In this document: positions 10,478 through 22,159 of the stretch, one piece after another
How the letters are laid out: each line of letters starts with the position of its first letter
Position numbering within the stretch: the first letter of the stretch is position 1
Assembly: GCA_945643635.1 (NCBI GenBank)
Contig: CALZFC010000078.1
Coordinates: 312,501-376,500 of the forward strand
From: Allodiplogaster sudhausi
Taxonomy: Eukaryota; Nematoda; Chromadorea; Rhabditida; Diplogasteridae
Direction: 5' to 3'
Length of the DNA stretch: 64,000 nucleotides
Program-made: the position numbers and the translations under genes
The notes under the pieces: model-generated
What the model was told of the DNA's origin: nothing
The model's database searches: none
What the model saw: the letters and a program-made list of their open reading frames with translations, nothing else

Positions 10478-13270
10478 ATGGTCTGGAAAATCGCTTGCTT
10501 CCTGCTTCATCTGCATCTGATCACTGCAGAGGTTATACTGCTTAATTTTTATTGAGGGGATCATGGACTTTTATGGAAATTAAGTGCAGGTCGACGAAAT
10601 TACTTTCCACCGCGACCACGCTGCTTCAGCGAATGACACAGGACGCTTGACGAAAAAAATGCTTTTCCATCTTCGTGAATGCGCTTGTTCTTGTATACAG
10701 GTCAGTTACAGAATATGGGGCTCTATCCACATGACGTCTGCTAGCAATATGTATATATTCCAAAATCCCAGAAATGATCTTCCCAACTGGCCCAAGAGCA
10801 AAGATATTTCTTTGGGACTGTAAAAAAATGGCTCAGAAACGGAATGGGGAATGGAGCAGAATATAGCCGAATCCTGTCATCCAAATCAACATGAACGTTT
10901 AAAAAATCTATAATGAGTCAATGTGGTTACTGCGGCTTCAGAACGAGTCATGCTCAGTGATTGCACTCGATAAGCGAGGAACTTGCCTGTATTATGGTAG
11001 TGAAGAGTGGTTACCGATTGATCAACCAGAAGTTTGGCGTTTTGATCGATCGCAGCAGCAGTGTCATGCTAATGAGCCAGAACGATCGCCAAAAACGACA
11101 CAAAGTTGTATTTAAACGTTGTACAACTTCTTCTATTCTTCTATTTATAAGTTTCACATACCGTATTTTTTCTATTAATACCCCCCCCCCGGGGTTATTC
11201 TATTTTTCGATACCCTTGCGGGTGAGGGGCACTATTAGAGGGAGGGGTTCTACAAGAGGGAGGGGTTCTATTTTTCAGTGTTAGACAATAAAAGTTTGAT
11301 AGCAATATTATTTTCTTCTCTACAAAAGAAGAATCATAGCTCGAATTCATTGGAATCATCACTGGAATATCCATTTTACCACATTTTTTGAATGAATTTT
11401 CCATCAGCTCATTGGGGAGAGCATCCCATGTCTCCAGGATCCATTCGAGGTACGTCTCGAGCTGAGACTGTTGGGGGGTTGGGCAATTGGGGGAGGGGGT
11501 CTACAAGAAGGAGGGGTTCTATTTTTCAATGGCTTTATCAAATGGGGGTAAAATGAGAGGGGGGGGGGTTATAATAAGGGGGGTACTAATAGAGAAAATA
11601 CGGCATTATTCAAATTTTCAGTCAAACGATTTAATCGCCAGCTATACCATGCTTTCGACCAGAAAATAATATAAAATTCCAACTTTTGTTAACACTTGTG
11701 TAAGTTTCAAGAGATTTCAACTTCTTATTCAACCACTTACGAAACAATGCCTGCGCTAAAAACAAGTTCCCCAGCTGCTGACTCATCTGGGGCTAAGTCC
11801 ATAACAGTGAAGGGCACAACAAAGCCGATCCAGCCGAACTCAACTGAACCGGCAATTGCAGCAACCAGTAAACCATTCGTTCTCTTTACTGACATTCCAT
11901 CACCCACGGCCTTCGATTCTACCAAAGGACACGAATTAGAGAAGCTTACTGCTACAGCAAAAATAGCGGAAATCGAATTGCCAGAAGAGACACAGACTAC
12001 AAGCATCCAATCCGTTGAGCAACCAACCAGTACACAAAGTACTAACACTGATGCAGCCCTCACATCTAAAGAAGCGGAATCACCCTTGGCTTTGACAATT
12101 ACAGCTCCAGAGGAAATTAAAAATTCAATGACACCAACTCCGGAGTCTTCTACCGAAATCAATCCGGTGACAAACGATGCCATTACCACGAGCACTCCGA
12201 TGTCAATCCCAGTCATCCCATCTACTCCGTATCCAAGATCAGCGCCTACTTCTACTGCTTCTACTACGCAAATCACCATAACAACACCTCCACATACAAT
12301 CGAGTCAACCACCATGACGACGACTAGTACGACGACAACTACTACCTCCACGATACCAAAAATAACCACCACGACACCAATGACAACAACCATGACACCA
12401 ACGACAACCACCACGACACCAACGACTACCACCTCATCACCAACGAAAACCACAACGTCACCCACCACAACCACCATGACACGCACCACAATCACCACGA
12501 CACCAACGACATCAACGACAACCACCACGACGCCTACGACGACCACTGCAACACCAACGACTACCACCACAACACCAACGAAAACCTCCACGGCACCCAC
12601 CACAACCACCACGACAGCAACCACAACCACCACGACACCAGCGACCACCACCACGACACCAACGACAACCACCACGACACCAACGACAACCACCGCGACA
12701 CCAACGACAACCACCACGACACCAGCGGCAACCACCACGTCACCAACCGCGACCACCACGACGACATCGACGACCACGACTGGTATGAACAATTCAAATC
12801 ATGAACTCATATTCAAATTTGCCGCCAAAATATCTCGCCTGTTCAGTCTCGACGCCCGCACCACCCTGCTCGCCGCTCAAATCCGATCCGTATAACGTAA
12901 CAGGAATGACGTGTGAAGACGCATGGATAGGCTGCGAACCATCTCACTGCGCAGCTCAATGCACTACCGATACTACAGTTAGTCGAGAGATTCGGATTGC
13001 GAAATATAGCTTTTAGCACAGCTGAATGACAGAGGAAGAGGTTCGTTATTTTTTCATCGCAACAAAGGCAGTGAAAGTGAACCTCTTTTTCTTTAGATGT
13101 TGTACATGCACTTTATCGCGAACGATTCCTGGGTATCGTCGGGGACGTTCAAGTTCACCTGCATTCAGGGTCGGGGGACGACTTATTACAAGCTGGAAAA
13201 CAGACTGACCCTGTGTCTGAAGGCATCAATGTCAAGTGCTGTTGGTAACATTGACATTTGCGTGCTGTAA
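10478..13270 (+). CDS. Divergent family A member: signal, PAN-like module, long Ser/Thr stalk
   Basis: Proposed exons 10478-10531, 10590-10700, 10942-11104, 11712-12782, 12847-12977, 13097-13270 sum to 567 aa with consistent phase. Exon 1 is a signal peptide (MVWKIACFLLHLHLITAE). Exons 2-3 give LRECACSCIQ / NESCSVIALDKRGTCLYYG, the same Cys pattern as the PAN-like module of copy 1. The 1.07-kb exon 4 is a Ser/Thr/Pro stalk whose first half is not simple repeat. Exon 5 carries MTCEDAWIGCEPSHC. The last exon starts normally (MLYMHFIANDSW), but a short deletion after KLEN shifts the frame, so the conserved KCCW end is lost. The exon 3 to 4 join uses a weak GTTGTA donor. Alternatively exon 3 ends at the stop at 11115, giving a 112-aa protein plus a separate downstream gene. 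Confidence 0.55.
11159..11607. mobile_element. G-rich MITE inside an intron
   Basis: The ends are inverted repeats of about 26 bp (CCGTATTTTTTCTATTAATA running into CCCCCC, and GGGGGG running into ACTAATAGAGAAAATACGG). Inside, motifs such as GGGAGGGGTTCTA recur several times. It has no coding capacity and lies between the Cys-module exon and the Ser/Thr-stalk exon of the 10.5-13.3 kb model. Confidence 0.7.
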
Positions 13271-14355
13271 TTATAAGGCTTATCTGGATCTACAATCTAT
13301 TTTTGCATATGCATATTTTAGGACTAGAATATGCAAATATAATTCATGCTCTGGGCATTTGGTGGGTTCATTTTCTCTATTTAACCTCATATTGAATAGT
13401 TGTATAAATATATGTATGCACAAGGTGTTTTATTTTTTACAATCAATCTCAGCATAGTTGTTTCCTCAAGAAGTTCGTGGTTGATACCGTACAAATACAC
13501 TCAAATTCACAAAATAATGTATTTCGGTTGTTAGAATTCTTACATTGATTGAATCCGAAAATGTAACTACGGCGAGTAAAATTCCATCATAATTTCGGTT
13601 CGTTAAAGAAGCCGTTTTTCCTCAGAGGCGTTACAATTGCAGCAAATAAGTTGTCGATGATGTTTTTTCTTCTTCTACAAGTTTTTATTTCGTCATATTT
13701 GACGAAGAATAGCGGATACTAGTGAATAAAGAACGACCAATACAAATATTCAGAAAAAAAGGTAAAGTTAGAACTTGATTGAAACTCTGAGGCCTATGCC
13801 ATTTCTGATAGCGCGATCCTCTCAGTGATCTCAAAATTGTTTTAATGACATAGCGTGTTAAGAGGTGCTCCCGGAGAACCCGGACAATGTCTTAATAACT
13901 ACCTAAAGAGCGCATTTGCACCACACCAATTTTTCATTTTATTTTCTCATAATTAGTTCCTGCATTCAACCAGCAACAAATGTTGAATAGTTGTAATATA
14001 GACACATTCGAAAATAATCATCTCATCACGATCATTTACATGCATACTTTGCTATAAATATTTATTAAATATTTATTCACATGTATGTACATCCACACTA
14101 CATATGTATGTATTTGACTTTGCGCATGCACAAAAGACATTTAGTCTACTCGCCAAATATGGTGTAAGATCTTCTTGTCTGTCATTGTAAAGATCACTTT
14201 TGATGGCTGCACTTTATAAATTGTTTAAATTGTTTAAAAAAAAAATTATTTCTTGGGTAATATATATTCGAAAGAGAGTTAGTAAAAGATACTCTTTATA
14301 AAATTATTCATTTTATATATTTTATTACTGTGTGCCACAAATTGCTCTGCTGTAG
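13271..14355. other. 3' region and non-coding interval
   Basis: Family A 3' block with ATGCAAAT at about 13330 and AATAAA at 13725-13730, then AT-rich sequence. About 14160-14220 (GGTGTAAGATCTTCTTGTC...) matches the sequence upstream of the 31.4-kb exon on the other strand, so the 14.4-kb and 31-kb copies are close relatives. Confidence 0.45.
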
Positions 14356-14728
14356 ATGGCGTGCGAGTATCACGAAGAGAGAGAATCGGATGAGTTGCAT
14401 GACCGTCTTCAGCTGCTCACGGGCATCTCGACGCTCGCTGACTGCACCGGTAAGAGCTTCTTTATTTCTCTCTGATTCTTTTTCACTTTCTATTTCTCTC
14501 TCTACACACTCCTCTCTCTCTCTCTCTGTCTCTCTCTCTTTTACTATAACAAAACACTGCACTGAAATAATCTCAGGAATTGTTTATACAAGCTTCTTTT
14601 CTTCTTCTGACCATGAGCACCAAAATAATTTTACCCAGTGCGCCTCTCGGCCGCGTCGTCGATCTCACATGCCACCCACAGTCGCTCCATGTCAGGACGT
14701 GCACGACCACGATATAAGGTCCCCTTGA
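14356..14728 (+). pseudogene. Family A/F relic with two exons
   Basis: Exon 2 (14356-14449) is open: MACEYHEERESDELHDRLQL...LADCT, ending at GTAAGA. A second piece after a CCCAG acceptor at 14638 keeps the ACTTCTCGGCCGCGTCGTCG to CAGTCGCTCCATGTCAGG part of exon 3. It lacks the CEAVAF start and has no Thr stalk. There is no signal exon upstream and no C-terminal module downstream. Confidence 0.6.
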
Positions 14729-14759
14729 AGACAATCGAAAGATGCCATCTTGCCGCACT

Positions 14760-16192
14760 GACGATGTGCTTGGACGGCTCGCACTGGGTGTTGAAGCCAG
14801 CTAATAGTTCTAATTTTATTGCAAATAATCATTTGCCTTCTTTCTTTTCCTATGAATTCGCGCCATTTGCTTTCTTTAGTGCACAAAAGTCACGAGCGTA
14901 AGACTTCATGTATTAACCAGTAATTTTTGAAGCGTGGTATTGTTTTAAAAATATCTATGACTGGATGAGAGGAATTTTCAGCTTTACAACCTAGAAATTT
15001 ACGACTAAATGCCAGATGAGATCATGGAGCAGCTCCGAAATCTAGAGGCTCTAGAAGTGAAATCCAGTTTCAAATTCTACATAAGCCAATTTTTTAAACA
15101 ACAACTTTTCCCTTTATTACAAAAGTTTCACTAATTTGGATTTATTGTGCGTGATTGTGCGACCTTCTCAGCAACGCTTTTGAGTGAAATCAAATTTTAC
15201 CGGGTCCCCGGCTCTTTAGCTTCCTTATGATTCTCACGTATCTCTTTCACACTCCGTCGCTCTTTCTCTCGATTTCTCGGGCTGTCTTTCTTTTCTTACT
15301 GTCTTTCTCTCCCACTCTACCTTCGCTATTTCACATTCCGGAACTTTAAATCTAAATTGTTCACGAAAATGTATCGTTAGTCACGACTACGCCGGCGTCA
15401 TGTCATGCGCCGCTTAAACAAGTAACTGTCAAGGCTGAAATTTATTTTATGTTACTTTCTTAAAATATTTACTATGGACTCACACACATATAAAACAACA
15501 TTATTTGATGAATTGTTTGGAAGAAAAATTGTTCCAAAAATGTTTTTGCATAACATACAATTTTTTTTAGCGATGAGGCACGTTATTCAGTCCGAGGTAA
15601 TTGTTTGGATTGTTTTAGATGCTTAGGGTACTTAGTGGGTTGATCTCTCTCTTTCTCTCTCTATCTTTTTCTCAATCACTCCCTTTCTATATCGAGTTGC
15701 TGTTCGTCTTGTAAGCAAGATATTGTGTGCTATCAGGCAAATCTAACGTCTAGAATAACATAAATGCTCCAGATTAACACAATTGTACAAAATTGAAAGT
15801 GAAATTTCATCTGACTTCTCGGATTATGTTTTTATCTTCTTTAATGAGCTCGAAGTAAATGAAGGCCAGGCTGCCTGTCACAGCTGCTTGATGACTCTGC
15901 TGGAAGCAGCTGCCATTGTTGCCAGGCGCTTGTTATTTTCTGCGAGAAGCAACTGTAGCTTCCCATTGTTCTTTTGCTCTTGCACGAGTAGCTGCTTTCA
16001 AATTATGTAGGAAAACTCTTTGCATTAGCCGCTGAGGAACTTGTGTGAATGAAGTATTTTAGAAGTTTGACATATTTCATTGCCTCCCAGCCATCTAACG
16101 TCTCCATATGTACATATATGCGCGTACGTGAATTTATTCCAAATTTAAATATTCTTGTTTATTCTGTAGGCTACACTCTTCGAAAACACACT
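14760..16192. other. Intergenic; upstream block of the 16.2-kb gene
   Basis: No gene seen. The family A upstream block is at 15840-16060. TC-rich tracts lie at 15240-15320 and 15640-15690. Confidence 0.45.
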
Positions 16193-17754
16193 ATGCGATG
16201 GCTACCTTGGGCAGTGCTTTTAGTTTATCTCATTCAAGGAGAGGTAAGGTCTTGTATGTAGATTGTAAAAATACATTTGGTTGCAATAGAACGAAAATGT
16301 ATCAATATTTAAATGCAATTTGGCAACTATTATAGAAAAAATTTAAAAAAAAAAGGAAGATACAATTGACATAAAGCATATAGCGACTAAATTCAAGCTG
16401 GCATGCGATTACTACGAGGACAAAGAATCGGACGAGTTGCGTGAGCGTCTTCAGCTGCACACGGGTATCTCGACTCTCGCAGACTGCACCGCGCAATGCG
16501 ATTTGGTCAGAGCTGCTCTCCTTCTGTTGCTCCGCCTCTCGTGTTTCTCTCTTCTTCCACTTTTACCACCTTCTACGTATACATATATTTTTGATTTGCG
16601 TCTCAACTTCAAAAAACAAAAAATAGTGTCTTTATGCTCTATCCAATCGTACTCATTGTTAGTGCTTCATCGCATTCTTAGCATGGAAACACCCGAGCCA
16701 TTTCTTCGCCGTTTCTATAGCTCGTTGCGAGAAAGAAAGACATGGATGTATTCGATGACCTCGCCATAGGGCAACTTAGACTGTGAACTCATCCTAAAAC
16801 AATTATGCAATTGCGACGCCGTGAAGTACAAACACCTTAACTTGTTTATATAGTAAAAACAAAATTACACAACATCTTCAAACATGAATATACTGCATTC
16901 GAAGATTGCAGCTCGAGGCTTACTCCTCGTGGAGTTGCAAATGTAACTGTGGAATTATTAAATATTTTCCAAAGTGATTCTCCTACACGTACAGCTCGTC
17001 GGCTGCGAGGCGATCGCCTTCGATGGCGCTCGCTGCGCACTTCTCGCCGGTGTCGTCGATCACACGTGCCAGCCACAGTCGCTACATGTCAAGACGTGCA
17101 CGACAACAGCTGAAACAACGATAACCACCACAACACCAACGAAAACCACCGTGACACCAACGACTACCAGCACCACACAATCGAAAACCACCACGACACC
17201 AACGAAAATCACCGCGACACCAACCACAACAACTACCACGTCAACGACGACCACGACAGGTTTAAAAAGTTTCAATCATAAATTCACATTCAAATTTGCC
17301 GCGAACAAATCTCGCGTCTTGAGTCACGACGCCCATACCGCCCTGCCCGATGCTCAACGCCGATCCGAACGGCGTAACAGGGATGACGTGTGTCGACCCA
17401 AGCATAAGCTGCGCCCCAGAACCGCCCTCTCCACCATCTCACTGCTACGCTGAATGCGCTACTGGAGTAAGTCTAGAGATTCAGATTGCGAAAAGTAGCT
17501 TTTAGATCGGCTGAATGGGATAGGAAGAGTTCCATTGTTTCTATGATCGTAACAAAAGTAGTGAAAGCAAGTATCATGTTCTTCAGATGTTGTACATGCA
17601 CTTTATCGCCAACGGTTCCTGGGAATCATCGGGATCGTACAAGTTCACCTGCATTGAGGGTCGGGGGACGACTTATTACAAGCTGTCACCACCACCAGAA
17701 AGTAGTCAGACTGATCCTGTGCCGGAAGGCATCAATGTCAAGTGTTGTTGGTAG
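16193..17754 (+). CDS. Secreted Thr-rich protein, family A (copy 4, intact)
   Basis: Five exons: 16193-16243, 16398-16505, 16995-17259, 17324-17466, 17587-17754, all in phase, about 244 aa. Signal peptide MRWLPWAVLLVYLIQGE. PAN-like module: LACDYYEDKESDEL...LADCTAQCDL, then LVGCEAIAFDGARCALLAG. The Thr stalk is only about 50 residues, against ~190 in copy 1, so stalk length varies widely between paralogues. Module 2 contains MTCVDPSISCAPEPP. The C-terminal module (MLYMHFIANGSWESSGSYKF...) ends VKCCW. This is the cleanest reference for the family. The conserved octamer block follows at about 17830-17925. Confidence 0.75.
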
Positions 17755-18199
17755 CTTTAGGCAATTGCATTCTCTAATTACATCTTTCACAGGATTTCAA
17801 AAAGTAGTATTTTTTCCAATCCAGATTTTTGGACTAGTATATGCAAATATAATTGTCTGGGAAGTTGGTGGATTTATTCTCCTTATTTAACCTCATATGG
17901 AATATTGGTGGTAATATAGATGTTGTACCTTTTGCAACCAATCATCATGAAATGACAGTAGCATAGCAATGCGTCCAGACGCACACAACTAAGCAGTATT
18001 CGTCATGATATTGTTATAGAAAGCTCTTCAAGTAGAATTTGAAAATTTCACTTTATATTCTCAGCGGCCTCTAGATTTTGGAGAATCATCGTTATATACA
18101 TACATATGTATATAGCATTTAGTCATGGGTTTGCTCTCTTATTAGCTGGTAGAGCTGAAACTTTCAATGAGCTATCGGATGCCAGATATCTTTGATGTT

Positions 18200-18680
18200 T
18201 CTCAGTCAGTAAGGTGTTGAAGTACGCGGGTACAGTGCCAGCGCAGCATTTGATTGGCCTTTCTATGGTACGAACATAGATAAGAGATTTGATAATTTTG
18301 TTTTGAAGTTGAGACCCAAGTCTGAGATATATTCATACGTAGAAGGTGGTAAAAGTGGAAGCAGAGAAAAACACGAGAGGTGGAGAAAAAGAATGAGAGC
18401 AGTTCTGACCGAATCACATTGACCGGTGCTATCTGCGATAGCAGTGAGGCAATGAAATATGTCAAACTTCCAATATCCTTCATTCGCAAAAAGAATCCAG
18501 CGGCTAACACAAAGAGTTTTCCTACTTCATTTGAGAGCAGCTGCTCATGCAAAAGCAGGACAATGGGAAGTTGCTTCTAGCAGAAAATAACAAGCGCAAC
18601 AATGGCTGCTGCTTCAGACAGAGTCATCAATCTGCTGTGACAGGCAGGGTAGGCTTCATTTACATCTATCTTTTTGAATG
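18200..18680 (-). pseudogene. Family A remnant: upstream block fused to the end of exon 2
   Basis: On the minus strand the conserved upstream block (18670-18470) runs directly into CACCGGTCAATGTGATTCG (about 18428-18410), the 3' end of exon 2, followed by a GTCAGA donor and intron-like sequence. The signal exon, the first intron and most of exon 2 are deleted. The rest of the gene is absent. Confidence 0.55.
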
Positions 18681-18729
18681 AAAGAAAGAGAGAAAGAGAG
18701 AGCAAGAGAGCGAGGTTGAGTATGAAAAA

Positions 18730-19119
18730 TGATGGATTCGATTGAAAGGTAGATCAGGATACGTCAAAAGTAGATTTGTAAGTGGAAATGTGGATGGACT
18801 TCTTCTTGTGACGAAAAAAAATCAGTTCCAAGTTGTGGCCTTAGCTCGACCAAATTTTACTGACAACTGGATCTACTTTTCTTCCTTGATTTATGATGTG
18901 ATTCATGATTGCAAAAGTGTACCGCGTGTTTTTATTTATTATTTAACTACAATGATTGCTCTTGTAGGTGATAGAGTGCCAAAAAAGTCGATCAAAAGGC
19001 GGCGACTCTTAAACACATTTTTAATGACTTGTGGTCGTCATTGGAGTGGTTGAGGTAGTCGTGCTTGAAGACGTCGTTGTCTTTGTCGGGGTGGTGGTAA
19101 GGGTGGTACTGGATGTGTT
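18730..19119 (-). pseudogene. Partial exon 3 of a family H copy, fused to the next gene
   Basis: On the minus strand, 19119-19030 encodes a Thr-rich segment (TTLTTTPTKTTTSSSTTTS) matching the start of the stalk in the 34.5-36.3 kb gene. It is followed by sequence matching that gene's third intron. It abuts the last exon of the 19.1-20.5 kb gene with no spacer, as an unequal crossover or deletion junction would. Confidence 0.55.
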
Positions 19120-20536
19120 TTACAAGGATGTACTCTTGGTTGTGGGGACGCAGCACGTGTACTGCATGTTCTGCGGAATGAGCCTGCCATCCCCGGTCAT
19201 GTAGTGCCAGAAGCCATCGCTATGTATGTCGCAAACCAATTCCGTTTGGTCCGTCATAATCCAATTCGTGCCGTCGTGTAGAAAGAAGGTCTAAAAAAGA
19301 AACAACTTGTAGATAAGTTTATTATTATATTGCTTTCTGACTCCAGGATTTGATCCTTCGACACAGTCCATTTTCAAAAGCTCCGTGTTGATCTCCCAGT
19401 AACTTGATCCAACCCCGCAGTTACAGTCCGGATAAGTGTCCAGGCTGCAACGAATAAAGTGCATATGTTCTCTATTTTCATGTATGTATCTATGTAGCGA
19501 TTAAAAAGAATGAGTCATTTGCTAACGCAGTTGGTGGGGTTTGGTCGTTCCATTCAAGATAAACACATTTCGCAGCTGTAGCTGAAAAATGAGGCATTCA
19601 ACCATTTTTCTCACATATACTCAATTTTCCATACGATCCATTTACTACAAGGATTGCGCATGTTGGTGATAGTGTACCAAAAAAGTCAGTCGAGCGAAGC
19701 GCGGAGACTCATAAAAAATTTTTTAAGGACTTGTAATCGTCGTTGGCTTCGTTATGGTAGTTGTTGGTGGCGTTGTGGTAGTTGTTGGCGTCGTTATGGT
19801 AGTTGTTGGTGTCGTTGTGCTAGTTGTTGATGTCGTTGTGGTAGTTGTTGGTGTCGTTGCGGTAGTTGTTGGTGTCGTTGTGGTAGTTGTTCTCGAAGAC
19901 ATCGTTGTCGTTGTCAGGGTGGTGGTAAGAGTGGTGCTGGGTGTGGTTGAAAGGGTTGTACTCTTTGCTTCACTCGGGGTTTTGCTAGGTGAAGTCCTAG
20001 TGGCCGTTGTCGCATCTGTCGCGGATGTGCATGAAGCTGTCTTGACGTGGAGTGGCTGCGGCTGGCATGAATAGTCGCAGACCACGCCAAGCAGCGCGCA
20101 ATACGCCCTGTTTGGGTCGAATACGACAGCCTCGCAACCGGAGAACTGAAGCAAATTTCAATTTTTGTTTACAGAATAACATGACTTCTGGAATGGTTTG
20201 GCAAGACAAAAAGAAGGAGAAGAAATTATTTCCGGATACCAATGAAGCAGAAATGGTGTGGGTGAATGGTTGAATGGGGGGGGGGGGAACAGTTAGCAAT
20301 AGAGAAACGAAACCTCGTCACATGCATTCGTGCACTCGGACAGCGTCGCTATCACGGGGAGGAGCTCAAGCCGCCAACGCAGCTCCGTCGACTCGGCGTT
20401 TTCGGCGTATTCACATGACGTCTGAGCAGAGTATGAAAAATATTTCAAAACATTTTGGATTATTGTTGATAATATTAAAATTCGTCCATACCACAAGGTG
20501 GACGAGTAGTGCAACGTGAAGGTGAGACAGCCACAT
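19120..20536 (-). CDS. Secreted Thr-rich protein, family H (copy 1)
   Basis: Six exons on the minus strand: 20536-20492, 20421-20314, 20145-19731, 19581-19527, 19444-19342, 19290-19120, all in phase, about 298 aa. Signal peptide MWLSHLHVALLVHLV. PAN-like module TSCEYAENAESTELRWRL...LSECTNACDE / FSGCEAVVFDPNRAYCALLG. Thr stalk of about 90 residues. Then TAAKCVYLEWNDQTPP, then a Cys exon (LDTYPDCNCGVGSSYWE...MDCVEG), and a last exon TFFLHDGTNWIMTDQTELVC...QNMQYTCC. Exon lengths and phases match the 34.5-36.3 kb paralogue. The final residues PTTKSTSL are Thr-stalk sequence read from the abutting fragment, not the normal tail. Confidence 0.72.
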
Positions 20537-22159
20537 AATTCTTCAGAGCCTCCGATAAAATATGTATAATGCCATAACACGTTCCAATCATGGTCTCGTA
20601 TTAAGTTCTAAAACCCATGGATTAAGTTGCAAATTTGACCTCATTTAAAGTACAATGCAACTAATGCTTTAAGACTGTAAATGAAATCTTGCTCTACTTA
20701 AGAGTGGGTGGCTCAGGGGCAGCGCCAACCCTTTGGGAGAAAAGCTGCCCTCAAGTTCTTGCCAGCTAGTCTTGGGAAAAACAGCGGAAGCGACTGGCAA
20801 GCGAGCCACGGATCTCCATCTCCATGTATCTCTCTTATAACCCCCCTTTGACCTCCTTGTCACGTCATGTCCTGGGGTTTGTAGTCGTATGAAGGATGAA
20901 TGTAGTACATATAGTTTGACCCCTGATCTACATATTGACGGTTATTACTAAAGAGAGTCTTAGCTAACGTTTCTCAATAGATACTGGAAGAGAGAATTAA
21001 AAGGGGATTTCCGTGGCCCGGAGCGCTTGCCAGTCGCTTCCGGTGTTCCTCACAAAACTAGCTGGCTGGCACTTGAGGGCAGCCTCTTTCCCTAAGCGGG
21101 CAGAGTTGCATTTGGGGCGCCGCGCCATAAGCAAAGGCACTGAGATCTTGCATTAGGCAGCTTTAATTTTCCCCTTTCGTTGGAATGGATCTATCGAATC
21201 CTAGCAACCTAAACATGCTTGGGCGAAATAGTGCATATCTATGTTCTTGTCCACTCCCCAATTCACTAATGTTTTATTTTTAGCTGCGTTGTCATGAGGA
21301 AGATAATATGGAGCACGAATGTTAGAAATCTCCTATGTATTGTCCCTCTTATTTGCGAGGCAATCGACTTTGTCGAAGTGGTATATGAAGTAAAGTATAA
21401 AACTACTACGAGATATTGAAGCTCATAAACTGTCGAAGTCCAAAATATTCGCGAGGGCTTAAATACTTGGCAACATGTACAACATCACCCATGCGAACAA
21501 CGCAACACGTGAACAGCGTGTATCACCTGCGAAGCGGTCCCTATGTCAGATTCCATCTACATCTTGGTCGCAGTCGAACACTGAGCAGTTTGCTTCATTT
21601 TGAAAGGCTGTCGTAAATATGGAACACTGACCGGCTGAAGCATTTGAACTGTCTTGTCAATTACTCAATGAGCCTATGTATTAACCTGCTTCACAACTTT
21701 TGTTACCCGTGAATAGTTGCTCAATTGCAGCCGTATTGGTCAGAACATTTCTCAATCACATCGATCACATATTTTTTTTTTATTCTGAGACACTTTTCTG
21801 AGATTCAGTTTTTACACAGCCAACGCGAATTTTGAGAATAGCCGGTTGAGTTACTGCAAAGGGCGATGAATTACTTGTCTCAGTTCTAATGGACCTCGTA
21901 CTCCCGGATTAAATAAAATATACTGCTTAAAGCTTGCAATGTGCAGAAGTGCCTTCTGCATCTTTTTACTTTGCAAAGCCAGATGTCATGTTTGAGTAGC
22001 GTTGCCCGAATTGTTCGATTGAGTCAGAAAAGAGAAAGCGGATGCAGTGAATATCTCCTCGGTTACTAATGGATTTCGAGGGTCTGGACAAAGTGGTTTA
22101 CCATTCGCTGTCTTCTTGTCGACGATAGCTTGCATAGATTTAGATGCTAGACTTTGGCC
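20537..22159. other. Family H upstream region; repeated flanks
   Basis: No gene seen. The family H upstream block (motifs AAGCAAAGRCAYTGAGAT, GAATCCTAGCAACCT, ATGCTTGGGCGAA) is at 21130-21250 and recurs at about 24220, 31900-31990 and 36460-36560. A ~130-bp segment at 20690-20830 is inverted at 21000-21130. 21690-22000 copies the upstream flank of the 10.5-kb gene. Confidence 0.45.
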
